DNA of 64,000 nt from Ensifer adhaerens (GTDB lineage: Bacteria; Pseudomonadota; Alphaproteobacteria; Rhizobiales; Rhizobiaceae), in the NCBI RefSeq assembly GCF_000697965.2, contig NZ_CP015881.1:496001-560000 (forward strand). The letters are read 5' to 3'. The position numbers and the translations under genes are program-made. Shown one piece after another: positions 33,440 through 42,197 of the stretch. The notes beneath the pieces are model-generated. The model did no database searches. It had not been told where the DNA came from and was given only the letters and a program-made list of their open reading frames with translations. How positions within the stretch are numbered: position 1 is the first letter of the stretch; the number at the start of each line of letters is the position of its first letter.

Positions 33440-34777
33440 TCACGGTTTGGGCGTGAGCACGGTCTTGGCATCCTTGGCCCGCGTCGGTTCCGGCAATGCG
33501 CCGGTCCATTCCCAGGCCTGTGTTCCCGGCGGGTTTTCGTACCAACCGGGATCGCTGTAATCGCCGGCGGAGATACCTTCGCGCACCTTCACCACCGAGA
33601 ACATGCCGCCCATCTCCAACGCGCCGTGCGGACCCCAGCCGGTCATCATCGGGATCGTGTTGTCGGGGAGCGGCATTTCCATTTCGCCCATGTCGGCCAT
33701 ACCGGCCGTACCCATGGGCATGTAGTCGGGTTTCACCTTGCGGATCTTTTCCGCGACCGATTTCTTGTCGGCGCCGATGAAGGTCGGGATATCGTGGCCC
33801 ATCGCGTTCATCGTGTGGTGCGACTTGTGGCAATGGATCGCCCAGTCGCCCTCGTACTTGGCGTCGAATTCGTAGGCGCGCATGGCGCCGACGGGAATGT
33901 CGATCGACACTTCCGGCCAGCGTGCCTCCGGCCGCACCCAGCCGCCATCGGTGCAGGTCACCTCGAAGTCGTAGCCGTGCATGTGGATCGGATGGTTGGT
34001 CATGGTGAGGTTGCCGACCCTGACCCGCACGCGGTCGTTCTTGGACACGACCAGCGGGTCGATGTCCGGGAAGATCCGGCTGTTCCAGCACCACATGTTG
34101 AAGTCGGTCATTTCCATGATGCGCGGCACATAGGTGCCGGGATCGATGTCATAGGCATTGAGCAGGAACACGAAATCCCGATCGACACGCATGAAGTTTG
34201 GATCCTTCGGGTGCACCACGAAGAAGCCCATCATGCCCATGGCCATCTGTACCATTTCGTCGGCATGGGGGTGGTACATGAAGGTGCCGGATTTCACGAG
34301 GTCGAACTCGTAGACGTAGGTCTTGCCGGCCGGAATATGCGGCTGCGACAGGCCGCCGACGCCATCCATGCCCGAAGGCAGGATCATGCCGTGCCAGTGA
34401 ATGGTGGTGTGTTCCGGCAGCTTGTTGGTGACGAAGATCCGCACGCGGTCGCCTTCGACCGCCTCGATTGTCGGGCCTGGCGACTGGCCGTTATAGCCCC
34501 AGAGATAGGCAGTCATGCCGTCGGCCATCTCGCGTTCGACCGGCTCGGCGACAAGGTGGAATTCCTTGGTGCCGTTGTTCACACGGTGCGGCAATGTCCA
34601 GCCGTTGAGGGTGACGACCGGGTTGTAGTCCGGTCCGCTCGTCGGCACGAGCGGCTTCTGGGTCGCGGCATTGTCCATGCTTGCCGCTTCGGGCAGGCCG
34701 GAATTTGAGGTTTGGGCCCAGGCGGCGCCCGAAACGAGAGCAGCACCGGCGCCGAGGAAGTTTCTTCTGTTGAACAT
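33440..34777 (-). CDS. Multicopper oxidase (CopA/CueO-like)
   Basis: A 445-residue three-domain laccase-type oxidase with a Tat signal (RRNFLGAGAALVSGAAWA). Copper-binding motifs are TTIHWHGM, YHPHADE, HPIHMHG and the type-1/3 site HCHKSHHTMNAMGHD. It should oxidise toxic Cu(I) to Cu(II) in the periplasm. The stretch MPMGTAGMADMGEMEMPLPDN near residues 355-375 is Met-rich, typical of copper oxidases. A RIME-like palindrome fills the gap between the TolC-like gene and this one. Confidence 0.92.
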   Translation of the reverse strand: MFNRRNFLGAGAALVSGAAWAQTSNSGLPEAASMDNAATQKPLVPTSGPDYNPVVTLNGWTLPHRVNNGTKEFHLVAEPVEREMADGMTAYLWGYNGQSPGPTIEAVEGDRVRIFVTNKLPEHTTIHWHGMILPSGMDGVGGLSQPHIPAGKTYVYEFDLVKSGTFMYHPHADEMVQMAMGMMGFFVVHPKDPNFMRVDRDFVFLLNAYDIDPGTYVPRIMEMTDFNMWCWNSRIFPDIDPLVVSKNDRVRVRVGNLTMTNHPIHMHGYDFEVTCTDGGWVRPEARWPEVSIDIPVGAMRAYEFDAKYEGDWAIHCHKSHHTMNAMGHDIPTFIGADKKSVAEKIRKVKPDYMPMGTAGMADMGEMEMPLPDNTIPMMTGWGPHGALEMGGMFSVVKVREGISAGDYSDPGWYENPPGTQAWEWTGALPEPTRAKDAKTVLTPKP

Positions 34778-34796
34778 ATCTGATCCTTTTTTGAGT

Positions 34797-34848
34797 TAGG
34801 GCGGGATGCGTACGGAAAACCGCACACACTTTTCCTGCTCCCGCCCTA
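34797..34848. repeat. RIME-like intergenic palindrome, copy 1
   Basis: TAGGGCGGGA and TCCCGCCCTA pair perfectly around a 32-nt centre containing ACGGAAAACCGCACACACTT and then TTCC. The centre matches a second copy at 54859-54908. The core resembles the Rhizobium intergenic mosaic (RIME) palindromes. The right arm contains the stop codon of the minus-strand TolC-like gene. Confidence 0.6.
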
Positions 34849-36300
34849 GTGTCCGGCGCCGGCTTCCGCTGCCGCGGGCGCTGCCGCGCCTCCAGCCGAG
34901 CCGCCCGATCCGCCGCCGTGGATTGCGGTCATCAGATCGGCATCGGCCAGCCAGAAATCGCGCTTCGCGTTGACGGAGAGCACGGTCGAATTGACCTTGG
35001 CCCTGACGTCGGCAAGCAGCTCGAAGGTGCTGGTGATCATGCCGTTGTAGCTGAGCGTCGCTTCTTCCTCGATCTTGGTGCGCAGCGGCACGACGTTGTT
35101 GCGGTAGTGCCGGGCGATGTCGTAGCGCGAGCGATAGGCCTCGTAGGCTGAGCGTGCTTCCGAGCGGATGTTGACCGCCTTTTCCGCCAGCAGGTTCGCC
35201 GAGCGCATATGGGCAAGCTCGGCCTTGCGCATGCGCGCATTGCCGCTGTCGAAGATCGGGATCACGAATTCGAGCTCGAACTGGCCGGTCGTCTCGACCT
35301 TGGTGCCATGATCCTCCTTCTCCCGTTCCGCCTCCGCACCGGCGACGAGTTCCAGGTCGGTCACGTAGCGGGTCGCCTCGGTGAGGCTGTAGGACTTGGC
35401 CACGGCTTCGAGATCGAGGCGGGCGATCTGCAGGTCGACGCGGCGCTTCAGCGCTTCGGCCTCGATGCTGTCCTTGCGGGCCAGCGTCTTCGGCAGGTTC
35501 GGCAGGCGGTTCGGCACCTGGTAGTCGACATCGCTACCCCAGAGACCCATCAGCCTTGTCAGGTTTTCCTTGGCAAGACGGGCTGCAAGCCGGGCTTCGG
35601 CTGTCTGGCCGGCGAGTTCAGCGTTGAAGACGTGCTCGCGCGCCTGGTTGCCCTTGCCCATGGCGCCGGTCTCACCGAGTTTTGCGGCGAGTTCCGAGGA
35701 GGCGTCCGCAGCCGCCTGGGCCTGGTTCAGTTGTGCGACGGTTTCCCATGCGGCAACCGCTTCGATCCAGGCGCGGCGGGTTTCGGCGGCCAGCTGCAGC
35801 GTGCTGAGCGCGGCGTTGAGCTGCGCCTGGCGGAAACGCGCGTCGGCGACCGCGATGGTCTTGTCGCGGGTCAGGAGCGCCAGGATGTTGGTGGTGACCA
35901 GCCCTTCGATCGCCTTGTAGGCCTGCAGTTCCGGTGTGCCGATCCCGGTGGTGCCGATCGAGACAGCCGGGTTGAGAAACAACGTCGCCTGCCAGGCATC
36001 CGCCGACGCGTCGCCGAGATCGGCATAGGCGGCCTGCAGGCCCTTGTTGTTGAGGAGTGCGACCTGAACGGCGGTGTCGGCGTCGATTGTCTTGCGCTTC
36101 AGGAGCGCCTTGACCTCGGCATTGACCTTGTCTGCCTGTTCGCGGTTCTGGATCCAGACGCTTTTCTTGGTCGCGGCCGTCGAGACCTTGGCATCCACGG
36201 TGGTGAAGCCCGCGTCCTTGGCCGAGTATTCGGTCACGCAGCCGGCGAGCACGAGGGGCATACCGATGGCGGCCGCGAGGTTGAGCTTGCGAAGCCTCAT
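34846..36300 (-). CDS. TolC-family outer-membrane factor (CusC-like lipoprotein)
   Basis: A 484-residue protein with a lipoprotein signal (GMPLVLAGCVTE, Cys22). Two repeats of long helices and short strands characterise the family. The second half has RRVDLQIARLDLEAVAKSY...FDSGNARMRKAELAHMRSANLLAEKAVNIRSEARSAYEAY, the pattern of outer-membrane efflux proteins. The C-terminal tail is rich in Gly and Ala. It should form an outer-membrane exit duct, but no RND pump or adaptor is encoded nearby. The lipoprotein gene upstream overlaps its start by 4 bp. Confidence 0.87.
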   Translation of the reverse strand: MRLRKLNLAAAIGMPLVLAGCVTEYSAKDAGFTTVDAKVSTAATKKSVWIQNREQADKVNAEVKALLKRKTIDADTAVQVALLNNKGLQAAYADLGDASADAWQATLFLNPAVSIGTTGIGTPELQAYKAIEGLVTTNILALLTRDKTIAVADARFRQAQLNAALSTLQLAAETRRAWIEAVAAWETVAQLNQAQAAADASSELAAKLGETGAMGKGNQAREHVFNAELAGQTAEARLAARLAKENLTRLMGLWGSDVDYQVPNRLPNLPKTLARKDSIEAEALKRRVDLQIARLDLEAVAKSYSLTEATRYVTDLELVAGAEAEREKEDHGTKVETTGQFELEFVIPIFDSGNARMRKAELAHMRSANLLAEKAVNIRSEARSAYEAYRSRYDIARHYRNNVVPLRTKIEEEATLSYNGMITSTFELLADVRAKVNSTVLSVNAKRDFWLADADLMTAIHGGGSGGSAGGAAAPAAAEAGAGH

Positions 36301-36527
36301 GACGCGTCTCCCTTGGCGGTCGACTGTGCGTCGTTGAGGGGTCCCCAGGCCTTGGGGCCGGTGGGTTCGCGGTGGGTGTAGCCCGAAATAGGGCTGCGAT
36401 ACTGCGTGCTTCGAATACCGCTCGTGCTATTGGCGGGATCGCCAAGGCTTGAGACCTCGGCAGGCAATGTGGCAGCGCATCCGCCCAGGATGATGGGCAG
36501 GAGCGCCATGGAAAACAAACGTTTCAT
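36297..36527 (-). CDS. Small lipoprotein preceding the TolC-like gene
   Basis: A 76-residue protein with a lipobox (LLPIILGGCAA, Cys18) and a short polar mature part (STQYRSPISGYTHREPTGPKAWGPLNDAQS). The GYTHREPTGPKAW segment resembles short proteins found next to copper oxidase genes in other Gram-negatives, but no function is known to me. It overlaps the TolC-like gene by 4 bp, so the two products probably act together in the outer membrane. ATG 36527 is chosen over TTG 36533. Confidence 0.7.
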   Translation of the reverse strand: MKRLFSMALLPIILGGCAATLPAEVSSLGDPANSTSGIRSTQYRSPISGYTHREPTGPKAWGPLNDAQSTAKGDAS

Positions 36528-36724
36528 GGTCAAACCTGAAATGTGAATGGCAGAGGCCGGCGATCGACCGGATGAAACCGGGCGGGCCTTGTCGCGGACG
36601 GCGCTAGAGGTGGTCGAGCGTCACATCGGACACGCGGAAACACGGCAACGCTTCGCACCACTGCAGATCCTTCCGTCGGCCAAGACCAACGGAGACCCGC
36701 AGCAGCGGTCACGGATTCACGAAA

Positions 36725-37114
36725 TCAGGCTCTTGGGGGACGATGAAGGCCGTCGAGCTCACCGGGGGTGAGCTGCGGGTGCGGGCCGAAATTGCGGATG
36801 GAGCGCGGGAAAGCCGGATGGCTTCCGTCGACATCGCCGAGCACCGCCACGGCGGCGCAGAAGGTCTTGCAGCAATCCTTCTTGTCCGCCTTGCCGTTTT
36901 CTTGTGCCGGCTTCACCTTGCCCTTGTCGAGGCTCGGGCAATGCTCGGTCGCAGCTTGCATCGGATTAGCGGCTGCCTCGATCTGCATCGAGCCGTGCGC
37001 GGCCGCATGCATCATGCCGGAGGCGGTGGAAAAAGGCAGCACGGCCAGCGACAAAGCGATCGCCAGCTTCAGCACTATCAGCAAACGCAGATATGTGGTT
37101 CGCACGTTCTCCAT
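36725..37114 (-). CDS. Small exported protein rich in Met, His and Cys, probable copper binder
   Basis: A 129-residue protein with one N-terminal membrane segment or signal (LLIVLKLAIALSLAVLPFSTASG). The following part carries MMHAAAHGSM, then HCPSLDKGK and KKDCCKTFCAAVAV, a spacing of thiols and thioethers suited to Cu(I). The C-terminus (LDGLHRPPRA) is basic and polar. No named family is recognised. It lies between the regulator gene and the copper oxidase operon. A TTGACA-17-TACGGA promoter candidate sits so close to ATG 37114 that the message might be almost leaderless. Confidence 0.7.
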   Translation of the reverse strand: MENVRTTYLRLLIVLKLAIALSLAVLPFSTASGMMHAAAHGSMQIEAAANPMQAATEHCPSLDKGKVKPAQENGKADKKDCCKTFCAAVAVLGDVDGSHPAFPRSIRNFGPHPQLTPGELDGLHRPPRA

Positions 37115-37207
37115 GATCGATCCGTAGAAACGCCTTTGATTCCTGTCAATGATGCTTGCGCCTGGCGCCGTCACGAATGCGTGAGGCTCAAGGATGCGCA
37201 CTCGTCG

Positions 37208-37678
37208 TCACCCGTGCCGCCGGTTGCGGACCGGATCGATGCCGGCCGTACCGAAGCGGGCGGGCTCGGTTGCCTTCGTCGGCGCGTTCGTGGCGTCGGC
37301 GAGATCCTCGAGAATGGGACAGTCCGGGCGGCCGTCGCCATGGCAATGGGCGGCGAGATGTTTCAGCGTCCGGCTCATCGCCTTCAGCTCCTCGGCCTTG
37401 CGCTCCAGGATCTCGACATGTTCGAGCGCGATCTTCTTGACCTCGCCGCTGGCGCGCTCGCGGTCGCGCCAGAGCGCCAAGAGGTCCGCCATCTGCTCGA
37501 CAGTGAAACCGAGATCGCGCGAGCGGCGGATGAAGCGCAGCGTATGGACGTCGTTGTCGCCATAGTTGCGATAGCCGGCTTCGCTGCGGTCGGCCTGCGG
37601 GATAAGGCCGATTGTCTCGTAGTAGCGGATCATTTTCGTCGAGACGCCGGAGGCGCGGGAAGCTTCGCCGATATTCAT
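37208..37678 (-). CDS. cueR: MerR-family copper-responsive regulator (CueR/HmrR-like)
   Basis: A 156-residue regulator. The N-terminal MerR helix-turn-helix (NIGEASRASGVSTKMIRYYETIGLIPQADRSEAGYRNYG) is followed by a dimerisation helix and a metal loop CHGDGRPDCP, with Cys112 and Cys120, that marks Cu(I) and Au(I) sensors. In rhizobia the equivalent is HmrR, which controls ActP. Copper-loaded protein untwists promoters with a 19-bp spacer; two such promoters are seen here, before copA and before copZ. The C-terminus is longer than in E. coli CueR. It lies just downstream of copA. Confidence 0.92.
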   Translation of the reverse strand: MNIGEASRASGVSTKMIRYYETIGLIPQADRSEAGYRNYGDNDVHTLRFIRRSRDLGFTVEQMADLLALWRDRERASGEVKKIALEHVEILERKAEELKAMSRTLKHLAAHCHGDGRPDCPILEDLADATNAPTKATEPARFGTAGIDPVRNRRHG

Positions 37679-37730
37679 GATGTCATCCTTTTTACCGCCG
37701 TGCGGCCATTCCCTTGAGAATATAAGGGCT

Positions 37731-37767
37731 CTCCCCGGCTTCCGCCATGCTGGCGAGAGCCGGGGAG
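37731..37767 (-). terminator. Hairpin terminator after copA
   Basis: CTCCCCGGCT and AGCCGGGGAG form a perfect 10-bp outer stem, with CGCCA-TGC-TGGCG as an inner 5-bp stem. It starts 11 bp after the copA stop on the minus strand and precedes the regulator gene. A TATATT-like sequence beyond it may be the regulator's own -10 element. Confidence 0.6.
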
Positions 37768-37777
37768 ACGATCGAAC

Positions 37778-40294
37778 CTAGGCCGCCTGTGCTGCGGCAA
37801 CCGGGCGAAAGGCCCGAAGCCGCAGGGCATTGCCCAGCACGAAGACGCTCGACAGCGCCATGGCACCGGCCGCAAAGATCGGCGACAGCAAGAGGCCGTA
37901 GACCGGGTAGAGCGCGCCGGCGGCAACCGGGATCAGTACCGCGTTATAGGCAAAGGCCCAGAACAGGTTCTCCTTGATGTTGCGGATCGTCGCCTTGGAC
38001 AGCGCGATCGCATTCGGCACACCCAGGAGATCGCCGGACATCAGCACCACGTCGGCGCTCTCGATGGCGACGTCCGTACCGGTGCCGATCGCCAGGCCGA
38101 CATCGGCTTCGGCGAGCGCCGGCGCATCGTTGATCCCGTCGCCGACGAAGGCGACCGCGCGTCCGCCTTGCTTCAGCTTCTTCAGAGCCGCGACCTTACC
38201 ATCCGGAAGCACTTCGGCGATTACCTCGTCGATGCCGAGCTTGGCCGCGATCGCCTCTGCGGTGCGGCGGTTGTCGCCGGTGATCATCGCGACCTTCAGG
38301 CCGAGATCGTGCAGCATGCGGATCGCCTGATGCGTCGTCTCCTTGATCGGGTCGGCAACGGCGATGATCGCCGCCAGCTTGCCGTCGATCGCGGCATAGA
38401 GCGGGCTCTTGCCTTCCGAGCCAAGGCGGGCCGCCTGGTCGGCGAAGGCCGACACGTCGAGCTTCAGCTGCGTCATCAGGCGGTCGGCACCGACATGGAC
38501 CGTGCGGCCCGAGACCTCGGCGCTGGCGCCGAACCCGGGGATTGCCTCGAACCTGGCCGGTTCAGCGATCGCCAGTCCCTTTGCTTTGGCTGCGTCGACG
38601 ATTGCTTCGGCGATCGGGTGCTCGGAGCGGGTCTCCACGGCGGCGACCAGCGTCAGCACGGTATCACGATCGAAGCCTTCGGCGGTTTCGAGGTCGGTCA
38701 GTTCCGGGCGGCCCTTGGTCAGCGTACCAGTCTTGTCGACGGCGATGACGGCGGCGTTCCGCAGCGTCTGCAGTGCCTCGCCCTTGCGGAAGAGCACACC
38801 CATTTCGGCGGCGCGGCCGGTGCCGACCATGATCGAGGTCGGGGTGGCAAGGCCCATGGCGCAAGGGCAGGCGATGATCAGCACGGCGACGCCGTTGACG
38901 AGCGCGAAGGTGAGCGCCGGATCCGGACCGAAGACCAGCCAGACGCCGAAGGTCAAAAGCGCAATCGCGATGACGGCTGGCACGAACCAGGCGGTGACGC
39001 GGTCGACCAGCGACTGGATCGGCAGCTTGGCGCCCTGGGCCTGCTCGACCATCTTGATGATCTGCGCCAGCACGGTATCGGCGCCGACCTTGGTGGCCCG
39101 GAAGGTGAAGGAGCCGGTCTTGTTGATCGTGCCGCCGACGACTTCGCTGCCGGCCACCTTTTCGACCGGAACCGGCTCGCCGGTGATCATCGATTCGTCG
39201 ACATAGGAGTTTCCGTCGAGGACGCTGCCGTCGACAGGAACCCGGTCGCCCGGGCGCACGACGACGGTGTCGCCAGTCTGCACGTCGGACAGCGGCACCT
39301 CGACCGTCTCGCCGTTGCGGATGACGCGGGCGGTCTTTGCCTGCAGGCCCATCAGATGCTTGATCGCCTCGGAGGTCCGGCCCTTGGCGCGCGCCTCCAG
39401 GAACCGGCCGAGCAGGATCAAGGTGACGATGACGGCTGCAGCTTCATAGTAGACGTTGGCGGTACCGTCGGGCAGAAGGTCCGGCGCGAATGTGGCAACG
39501 ACCGAGTAGATCCAGGCGGCGGAGGTGCCGATCGCGACCAATGAGTTCATGTCCGGCGCCAGGCGGAAGAGGGCGGGGACACCCTTCTGGTAGAAACGCA
39601 GGCCCGGGCCGAATAGCACCAGCGTCGTCAGCGCGAACTGCAGATACCAGCTTTCCTGCATGCCGATATTGTTCATGACGAATTCGTGCACGCCCGGGAT
39701 GAAGTGCGAGCCCATTTCAAGCACGAAGATCGGCAGCGTCAGGACGCCGGCAGTCAGCAACGCGCGCCCAAGCTTTCGCGTCTCCTGTTCGCGCTTCTCG
39801 CCTTCGCGGTCGACGCTTTCGTCGCCGGTGATGCGCTTGGCGGCATAGCCGGCAACGCGAACCGCCTCTTCGAGTGCGGCGGCGGTGGCGATGCCCCTGG
39901 TTATGCGCACCGACGCGCGCTCAGTCGCCAGATTGACGTTGGCTTCGGTGACGCCCGGCACGGTCTTCAGCGCCTTTTCGATGCGCGCGACACAGGACGC
40001 GCAGGTCATGCCTTCGATGGTGAGCTCGACCGTGTCTTCGGCCGCACCATATCCGGCATTCTCGATCGCCTTGACGATGTCGGCCGACTTGGTGCTGGCA
40101 TCGAAGCGGACGTCAGCGCGTTCCGTTGCAAGGTTGACCGAGGCTTCGGTCACACCAGGCACAGCGCGAATAGCCTTTTCGACGCGCGCCACGCAGGATG
40201 CGCAGGTCATGCCCTCGACGGGAATGCTGGCGCTCAATGCGGCGGCGGACATCGCTTCGAGGTCGTTTGTTCTAATGGGGGTCACAGATCCCAT
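37778..40294 (-). CDS. copA: Copper-exporting P1B-type ATPase
   Basis: An 838-residue inner-membrane pump that moves Cu(I) out of the cytoplasm. It has two N-terminal HMA domains, each with GMTCASC, then eight membrane helices. The metal site is CPC ([13 protein letters not shown]), the phosphorylation site DKTGTLTKG, the phosphatase motif TGEPVPVEK, the HP motif SEHPIAEA and the hinge [14 protein letters not shown]. This is the rhizobial ActP type. ATG 40294 is preceded by AAAGGAG. A CueR-type promoter lies 31 bp upstream. Confidence 0.95.
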   Translation of the reverse strand: MGSVTPIRTNDLEAMSAAALSASIPVEGMTCASCVARVEKAIRAVPGVTEASVNLATERADVRFDASTKSADIVKAIENAGYGAAEDTVELTIEGMTCASCVARIEKALKTVPGVTEANVNLATERASVRITRGIATAAALEEAVRVAGYAAKRITGDESVDREGEKREQETRKLGRALLTAGVLTLPIFVLEMGSHFIPGVHEFVMNNIGMQESWYLQFALTTLVLFGPGLRFYQKGVPALFRLAPDMNSLVAIGTSAAWIYSVVATFAPDLLPDGTANVYYEAAAVIVTLILLGRFLEARAKGRTSEAIKHLMGLQAKTARVIRNGETVEVPLSDVQTGDTVVVRPGDRVPVDGSVLDGNSYVDESMITGEPVPVEKVAGSEVVGGTINKTGSFTFRATKVGADTVLAQIIKMVEQAQGAKLPIQSLVDRVTAWFVPAVIAIALLTFGVWLVFGPDPALTFALVNGVAVLIIACPCAMGLATPTSIMVGTGRAAEMGVLFRKGEALQTLRNAAVIAVDKTGTLTKGRPELTDLETAEGFDRDTVLTLVAAVETRSEHPIAEAIVDAAKAKGLAIAEPARFEAIPGFGASAEVSGRTVHVGADRLMTQLKLDVSAFADQAARLGSEGKSPLYAAIDGKLAAIIAVADPIKETTHQAIRMLHDLGLKVAMITGDNRRTAEAIAAKLGIDEVIAEVLPDGKVAALKKLKQGGRAVAFVGDGINDAPALAEADVGLAIGTGTDVAIESADVVLMSGDLLGVPNAIALSKATIRNIKENLFWAFAYNAVLIPVAAGALYPVYGLLLSPIFAAGAMALSSVFVLGNALRLRAFRPVAAAQAA

Positions 40295-40615
40295 GATCGT
40301 GCTCCTTTCTCTGTCTTTTGTCACAACATGGGGCTTCCAACGATGGGAAGGTCAAGGGCGCAAGAGAGATTTCTGCACGCCATCTTCAGAGCGGCTGGGA
40401 GAGGTCTGCCACCGCAGCGATAATGGCCCGCGATGCACGATGAAGCCGCCTCGACCCAAGTTCAGCCGCGAGGCCCGGCAGGTTTGTCAAAGCGCAGTTC
40501 GAATGGCTCCCGGTTTGCCGGCGATCGCAAGGCTGCGACCGTGCTTTGCCTGCCTCTTGCGAGTGAACTGCATCGGATCCATCCTGTAGAAGTTGCGTCC
40601 CATAGGGAGGTTAGG
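40295..40615. other. Divergent intergenic region between copA and ABM-like gene
   Basis: 321 bp. It holds the copA promoter (40325-40355) near its left end. The rest shows no convincing gene or RNA; a frame open from 40433 is in register with the ABM-like gene but lacks a ribosome site. GGGAGG before 40616 is the likely Shine-Dalgarno. Confidence 0.5.
40325..40355 (-). promoter_or_regulatory. CueR/HmrR-type copA promoter
   Basis: On the minus strand, TTGACC (-35, 40355-40350) is separated by 19 nt from CATGTT (-10, 40330-40325). The spacer TTCCCATCGTTGGAAGCCC contains the dyad CTTCC-N6-GGAAG (with the last C of the -35), the hallmark of MerR-type copper promoters. Confidence 0.85.
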
Positions 40616-40915
40616 ATGACGGCTTATAATTGTGTCCGTTTCCGCGTGAGACCCGGTCAAGAGGAACGGTTTGAGCAGCTTTTTCGCAGCGCTGGTCGCG
40701 ACTTTGAAGGCTTGAGAAAGATGGCGCTCAGCAAGTCAGCGGATGGATCGTATTTCTCAATTGCCGAATGGGAAAGCCTTGAAGCGATCGCTGCGGCACG
40801 GCCCATGATGAAGGCGAACCTCGACACGTTCCGCGATACGCTCCTGGAACTCAGCCAGGATCTCGGGGTCACGGACCCGATTTCCGGCGAGGCGATCTTC
40901 GAAATGGCGCGTTAG
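40616..40915 (+). CDS. Antibiotic biosynthesis monooxygenase (ABM)-like small protein
   Basis: A 99-residue ferredoxin-like alpha+beta barrel protein. YNCVRFRVRPGQEERFEQLFRSAGRDFEGLRKMALSKS and YFSIAEWESLEAIAAARPMM are the two halves expected for the dimeric ABM fold, although typical heme ligands cannot be identified. ABM members vary widely, from monooxygenases to simple structural proteins. AGGGAGG followed by TTAGG precedes ATG 40616. It is monocistronic and not obviously linked to copper. Confidence 0.65.
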   Translation: MTAYNCVRFRVRPGQEERFEQLFRSAGRDFEGLRKMALSKSADGSYFSIAEWESLEAIAAARPMMKANLDTFRDTLLELSQDLGVTDPISGEAIFEMAR

Positions 40916-41192
40916 GGCAATGTTGCTGCGCAAGGTGTGACGGCAACAGCTCCGTCGGTTGGTTGACAGGGAGGTCGGCCTTGGCTGCTAAGGTCGCGGA
41001 CCCGATGACAGTGATGTCGTCGGCTTGCGAACGCGTGGGGCAGCAGCAGGACGGGCACGACATCTAGCGCCGGATTTTGGATGGCTTGAGAGCAGAACAC
41101 TGCGACGAAGGCGCGATGACGGGTTGAGGTCACCGCGGGCAATGGCTATGTCGTGCCGCACACACGCGTCACGAACCATAAGGCCATTCGGA

Positions 41193-42131
41193 ATGATCCC
41201 AGACTTTCTCGTTACACATTCCGGTGGTTTCCACGCCGACGAGCTGCTTTCCAGCGTCATCCTTACGCGGCTTTTCCCTGAGGCTCGCATCGTTCGCAGC
41301 CGGGCGCCGGAATGGCTGAAGCCGGGGGCGGACCGCATCATTTATGATGTTGGCGGGCAGTATGATGCCGCAGCCGGACTGTTCGATCATCATCAGCGCG
41401 GGGCGCCGGTTAGAGAGGATGGCCAGCCCTACAGTTCGTTCGGCTTGATCTGGAAGCATTACGGTCGCGCCTACCTGGCAGCGTTCGGCGTTCCCGAGGC
41501 CCATGCGGAGGCGGTCCATGCGGCCTTCGATGCGCGCTTCGTGCTGCCGGTGGATCTGGTCGATAACGGCGCGCTCGACCCCTCCGTGGCCGGCCCATTG
41601 GCGGGGCTCACGCTGTCGGCGCTGCTGGAAACCTTGAAGCCTGTCTTCGACGAATCCGGCCAGGAGGCCGAGGACCGCAGCTTCCATCAGGCGCTTTCGA
41701 TCGCGCGCGCGTTCGTCGAGGCTGGCGTGTCGCAACGCGCCGCCAAGCTGCGGGCCGAGGCGCTCGTGCTGCAGCAGATCGCCCTTGCCGGTGAGAGCCG
41801 AGTGCTCGAACTGCCGCGGGGCATGCCGTTCCGCCCGGCGATCGTGAAAGCTGGCGCCGACCACCTGTTGTTCGTCGTTCATCCGCGCGAGAATGACTGG
41901 TGCTTGACGGGCATTCGCAAGGCCGATGAAGGGTTTGAGCTGCGCGCCGATCTGCCGGCTGCCTGGGCCGGCCTGACGAACGGCGACCTGGAGGCGGCTT
42001 GCGGCGTGGCTGGCGCGCGGTTCTGCCACAACGGCCGCTTCATCGCGGCGGCAGCGACGCGGGAGGCAGCACTGGCCATGGCCGAGCTCGCCGTCAAGGA
42101 AGCAGTATCGGCGGGCAGCGGTCAGGCTTGA
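41193..42131 (+). CDS. MYG1-family (UPF0160) metal-dependent hydrolase
   Basis: A 312-residue protein of the MYG1/UPF0160 family. The N-terminal LVTHSGGFHADELLSSVIL contains the His-x-Asp start, then IIYDVGGQYDAAAGLFDHHQRG gives the DHH-type metal site, and VDLVDNGALDP another acidic pair. The family is related to DHH phosphoesterases; the eukaryotic member acts as a 3'-5' RNA exonuclease. The bacterial role is unclear. ATG 41193 begins the conserved domain; upstream in-frame codons give no recognisable sequence. Confidence 0.85.
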   Translation: MIPDFLVTHSGGFHADELLSSVILTRLFPEARIVRSRAPEWLKPGADRIIYDVGGQYDAAAGLFDHHQRGAPVREDGQPYSSFGLIWKHYGRAYLAAFGVPEAHAEAVHAAFDARFVLPVDLVDNGALDPSVAGPLAGLTLSALLETLKPVFDESGQEAEDRSFHQALSIARAFVEAGVSQRAAKLRAEALVLQQIALAGESRVLELPRGMPFRPAIVKAGADHLLFVVHPRENDWCLTGIRKADEGFELRADLPAAWAGLTNGDLEAACGVAGARFCHNGRFIAAAATREAALAMAELAVKEAVSAGSGQA

Positions 42132-42197
42132 GGAAACTGATGAGCCGACGGCGGCGGCTATGGCCGGTGCGTTGTCGGCAGGATCGCCTGGGACGGG

